A DNA stretch of 7,229 nucleotides from Clostridia bacterium. GTDB lineage: Bacteria; Bacillota; Clostridia; Oscillospirales; CAG-382. The notes beneath the pieces were generated by a model, which made no database searches, had not been told where the DNA came from, and saw only the letters and a list, made by a program, of their open reading frames with translations. The stretch spans positions 1-7,229 of the forward strand of contig JAFYOG010000093.1 in assembly GCA_017560285.1 (NCBI GenBank), in the 5' to 3' direction. Position 1 is the first letter of the stretch. Each line of letters opens with the position of its first letter. Made by a program: the position numbers and the translations under genes. Shown here in pieces: positions 5,950 to 7,229 of the stretch.

Positions 5950-5976
5950 AAATATTCCTCCAATTTGTTTTTTGTA

Positions 5977-6005
5977 ATTTTATCATATTTTTATTCAAAA
6001 ATCAA
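5977..6005 (-). promoter_or_regulatory. Sigma-A promoter of two-TM paralogue B
   Basis: On the minus strand the -10 is TAAAAT (5977-5982) with an upstream TGA (extended -10). The spacer is 17 bp and the -35 is TTGATT (6000-6005). The geometry matches the promoter of paralogue A, and the element lies next to the outward-facing spoVT promoter. Confidence 0.7.
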
Positions 6006-6011
6006 TCTTTC

Positions 6012-6041
6012 GTATAACTCTCCCCATTTTTACAAATAATA
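6012..6041 (+). promoter_or_regulatory. Candidate sigma-G promoter of spoVT
   Basis: GTATA (6012-6016), 18 bp, then AATAATA (6035-6041). This fits the sigma-G pattern GHATR-N18-CATNMTA with one mismatch in the -10. In Bacillus subtilis spoVT is a sigma-G gene, which makes the match meaningful. It is a pattern match only. Confidence 0.5.
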
Positions 6042-6075
6042 ACACCAAACTGTAAAAACAAGGAGATTTTTATAT

Positions 6076-6606
6076 ATGAAAGCAACAGGAATTGTGCGCC
6101 GAATTGACGATTTGGGCAGGGTAGTAATTCCCAAAGAAATCCGTCGCACTATGCGCATTCGAGAGGGCGACCCCTTGGAAATATATACCGAAAACGACGG
6201 CAGTGTGGTGTTCCGCAAATATTCACCCATCGGTGAATTAAGCCGAGTTTCTGCCGAATATGCCGAGGCAATCAACCGTTCAAGCGGTATCCCCATCGCC
6301 ATTTGCGACAGAGATAATATAATCGCGGTGGCGGGCGTTTCCCGCAAGGAATATTTAGAAAAACCCATCTCGGGCGAGCTTGCAGGGGTGCTTTCCACCC
6401 ACAAGCCCTATACAGGCAACGGCAGCAAAAACGTAACCGTTACCGAGGGCGGCGGGGAAGTAAGCTACCTTTCGCCCATAGTAAGCGAGGGGAGTGTTAT
6501 CGGCGCGGTAATGTCTATAAAAGAAAAAGGAAAAGCCCCCGACCCCGGCGAAAAGAAGCTTATAGATACAGGGGCATATTTTATGTCCACACAAACGGAA
6601 GTATAA
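6076..6606 (+). CDS. spoVT: Stage V sporulation protein T, AbrB-family forespore transcription regulator
   Basis: Full-length SpoVT of 176 residues (about 178 in Bacillus). The N-terminal swapped-hairpin AbrB DNA-binding domain covers about 1-50 (MKATGIVRRIDDLGRVVIPK, then EIRRTMRIREGDPLEIY) and is nearly identical to the Bacillus protein. The C-terminal half (about 55-175) is the GAF-like domain, recognisable by AICDRDNIIAVAGVSRKEYL and SPIVSEGSVIGAVM. In Bacillus the tetramer activates and represses sigma-G-dependent forespore genes and affects spore coat and germination. Here a conserved divergent arrangement with the two-TM gene suggests possible cross-regulation. The start follows AAGGAG (6060-6065) with a fairly long 10-nt spacing. 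Base composition is visibly richer in GC than the glycan operon. It is convergent with the glycosidase gene and separated by a terminator. Confidence 0.95.
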   Translation: MKATGIVRRIDDLGRVVIPKEIRRTMRIREGDPLEIYTENDGSVVFRKYSPIGELSRVSAEYAEAINRSSGIPIAICDRDNIIAVAGVSRKEYLEKPISGELAGVLSTHKPYTGNGSKNVTVTEGGGEVSYLSPIVSEGSVIGAVMSIKEKGKAPDPGEKKLIDTGAYFMSTQTEV

Positions 6607-6613
6607 AACAAAA

Positions 6614-6644
6614 GCAGGCCGAATTTTTATCGACCTGCCTTTTT
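6614..6644. terminator. Terminator between spoVT and the convergent glycosidase gene
   Basis: Stem GCAGGCCGA (6614-6622) pairs with TCGACCTGC (6630-6638) with one C-A mismatch and a 7-nt loop. CTTTTTATT follows on the plus strand. On the minus strand the stem is followed by TTTTGTTTTAT. Its sequence is unrelated to the other three hairpins in the window. Confidence 0.85.
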
Positions 6645-7229
6645 ATTCAAAAACCAAACAACCGTCCTTATCCGCAACGGCGGTTTTAAAAGTCATTGTG
6701 CCGGCATAACCGTTTTCGGGTACAAACCCCGCAAAAACCAATTTGTTTTCCCATATTGCCGCCTTGGGCACAGAAGAACAGGGCACAATATCATCTGTTG
6801 GGATAACCCAACCGTCAAAAGGATTTTTGGAATATCTGTAATGCGCTGTTCCCTTAATGCTGTATATTAAATAATAGTAATCGCCGTATTTAAAATAATC
6901 GGGGCATTCGGGTTCTTCGGAATTATCGCATAACAGCATCGGCGCAGAAAGCTCTTTCCAATCGTTAAGATTATCCGAAACCAAATGCACCAAGCACCCC
7001 TTTTTATCCTCTGCCCTGCGGCAGGTAACCAGCATATGAAATTTGCCGTCGCTGTCAGCAAAAACCTTGGGGTCGCGGGCTAACGGGGCTTCGTATTTAT
7101 CGGTAAGAAATATCGAAAACCCGCCGTCCTTTTCAAAATTATATCCGTCATCCGAAACACTTCGGATTATTTTTGCCGAGCTTCCGTTTGCCATTCTAAC
7201 GGTGTAAAACAAATATTGCTTTCCCTTAT
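6643..7229 (-). CDS. Beta-propeller glycoside hydrolase, probably GH32-like, C-terminal part (5' end off window)
   Basis: Partial gene: about 195 codons are visible and the frame stays open through the right edge (KGKQYLFYTVRMANG), so the TTG at 7210-7212 is not its start. The fragment shows repeating beta-strand blades: GKFHMLVTCR, YGDYYYLIYS, ENKLVFAGF. ARDPKVF carries an RDP triplet (7069-7077), and EPECPDYF carries an ECPD motif (6898-6909). In GH32 these hold the transition-state-stabilising aspartate and the acid/base glutamate. The nucleophile motif (NDPNG-like) would lie upstream and is not visible. GH32 enzymes cut fructosyl bonds in sucrose, levan or inulin, but other five-bladed families (GH43, GH68, GH130-like) share parts of this pattern, so substrate is unassigned. 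No beta-sandwich domain follows; the protein ends straight after the propeller strands. Likely catabolic and unconnected with the glycan operon. Confidence 0.72.
   Translation of the reverse strand, partial: KGKQYLFYTVRMANGSSAKIIRSVSDDGYNFEKDGGFSIFLTDKYEAPLARDPKVFADSDGKFHMLVTCRRAEDKKGCLVHLVSDNLNDWKELSAPMLLCDNSEEPECPDYFKYGDYYYLIYSIKGTAHYRYSKNPFDGWVIPTDDIVPCSSVPKAAIWENKLVFAGFVPENGYAGTMTFKTAVADKDGCLVFE

Larger units (their letters stand above)
4778..6113. repeat. Tandem segmental duplication: hairpin, two-TM gene, divergent promoter region, spoVT start
   Basis: Copy A spans about 4778-5379 and copy B about 5444-6108. Each holds, in order, the AGCGAGGTG hairpin, a leftward two-TM zinc-finger gene beginning about 10 nt later, a divergent intergenic region (127 nt in A, 126 nt in B) and the spoVT start. 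Leaders are strikingly alike (minus-strand ATTGGAGG.ATATTTATG for the membrane genes; AAGGAGA.TTTTATATATG-type for spoVT). Copy A loses homology at spoVT codon 12. The protein-level divergence of the membrane genes says the duplication is old. Confidence 0.8.

Noticed and set aside
6030..6404. Minus-strand open frame across spoVT
   Set aside because: It lies antisense to the conserved AbrB domain, so its openness follows from the codon use of spoVT.
7210..7212. TTG as the start of the right-edge glycosidase gene
   Set aside because: The frame continues without a stop to the window edge with sensible propeller sequence (GKQYLFYT), so the gene is simply cut by the window.

Overview
The window looks like a chromosomal segment of an endospore-forming Firmicute, probably a gut-type Clostridia. 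The evidence is a full-length SpoVT, strong GGAGG-type ribosome binding sites, sigma-A promoters with 17-bp spacers and extended -10 elements, and hairpin terminators between nearly all transcription units. The genus cannot be read from the sequence. No tRNA, rRNA, CRISPR array, transposase or integrase was seen.

Left edge (1-168): the last 43 codons of a probable cyclase-family (kynurenine formamidase-like) hydrolase, followed at once by a strong bidirectional terminator.

Surface-glycan operon (251-4806): one clear promoter drives four closely spaced plus-strand genes. They are CapE (UDP-GlcNAc 4,6-dehydratase/5-epimerase), CapF (SDR plus cupin; 3-epimerase/4-reductase), a family 10 glycosyltransferase (alpha-fucosyltransferase fold) and an integral-membrane acyltransferase-3 protein. 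CapE and CapF together make UDP-2-acetamido-2,6-dideoxy-L-talose. CapG, which would turn this into UDP-L-FucNAc, is absent from the window. The operon therefore looks like a small make-transfer-acylate cassette for an L-6-deoxy-amino sugar. It has no flippase, polymerase or initiating transferase of its own. A 26-nt hairpin sequence is identical on both sides of it.

Duplicated module (4778-6606): two copies of the unit [terminator hairpin, leftward two-TM zinc-ribbon membrane protein, divergent 126-127 nt promoter region, rightward spoVT]. In the left copy spoVT is reduced to its first 11 codons plus one extra residue, then a stop. The right copy is intact. The two membrane proteins share their N-terminal membrane half but have different cysteine modules at the C terminus, and the right one carries a 22-residue tandem repeat.

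Right edge (6614-7229): a convergent terminator and the C-terminal part of a leftward five-bladed beta-propeller glycosidase, probably GH32-like, which runs off the end of the window.
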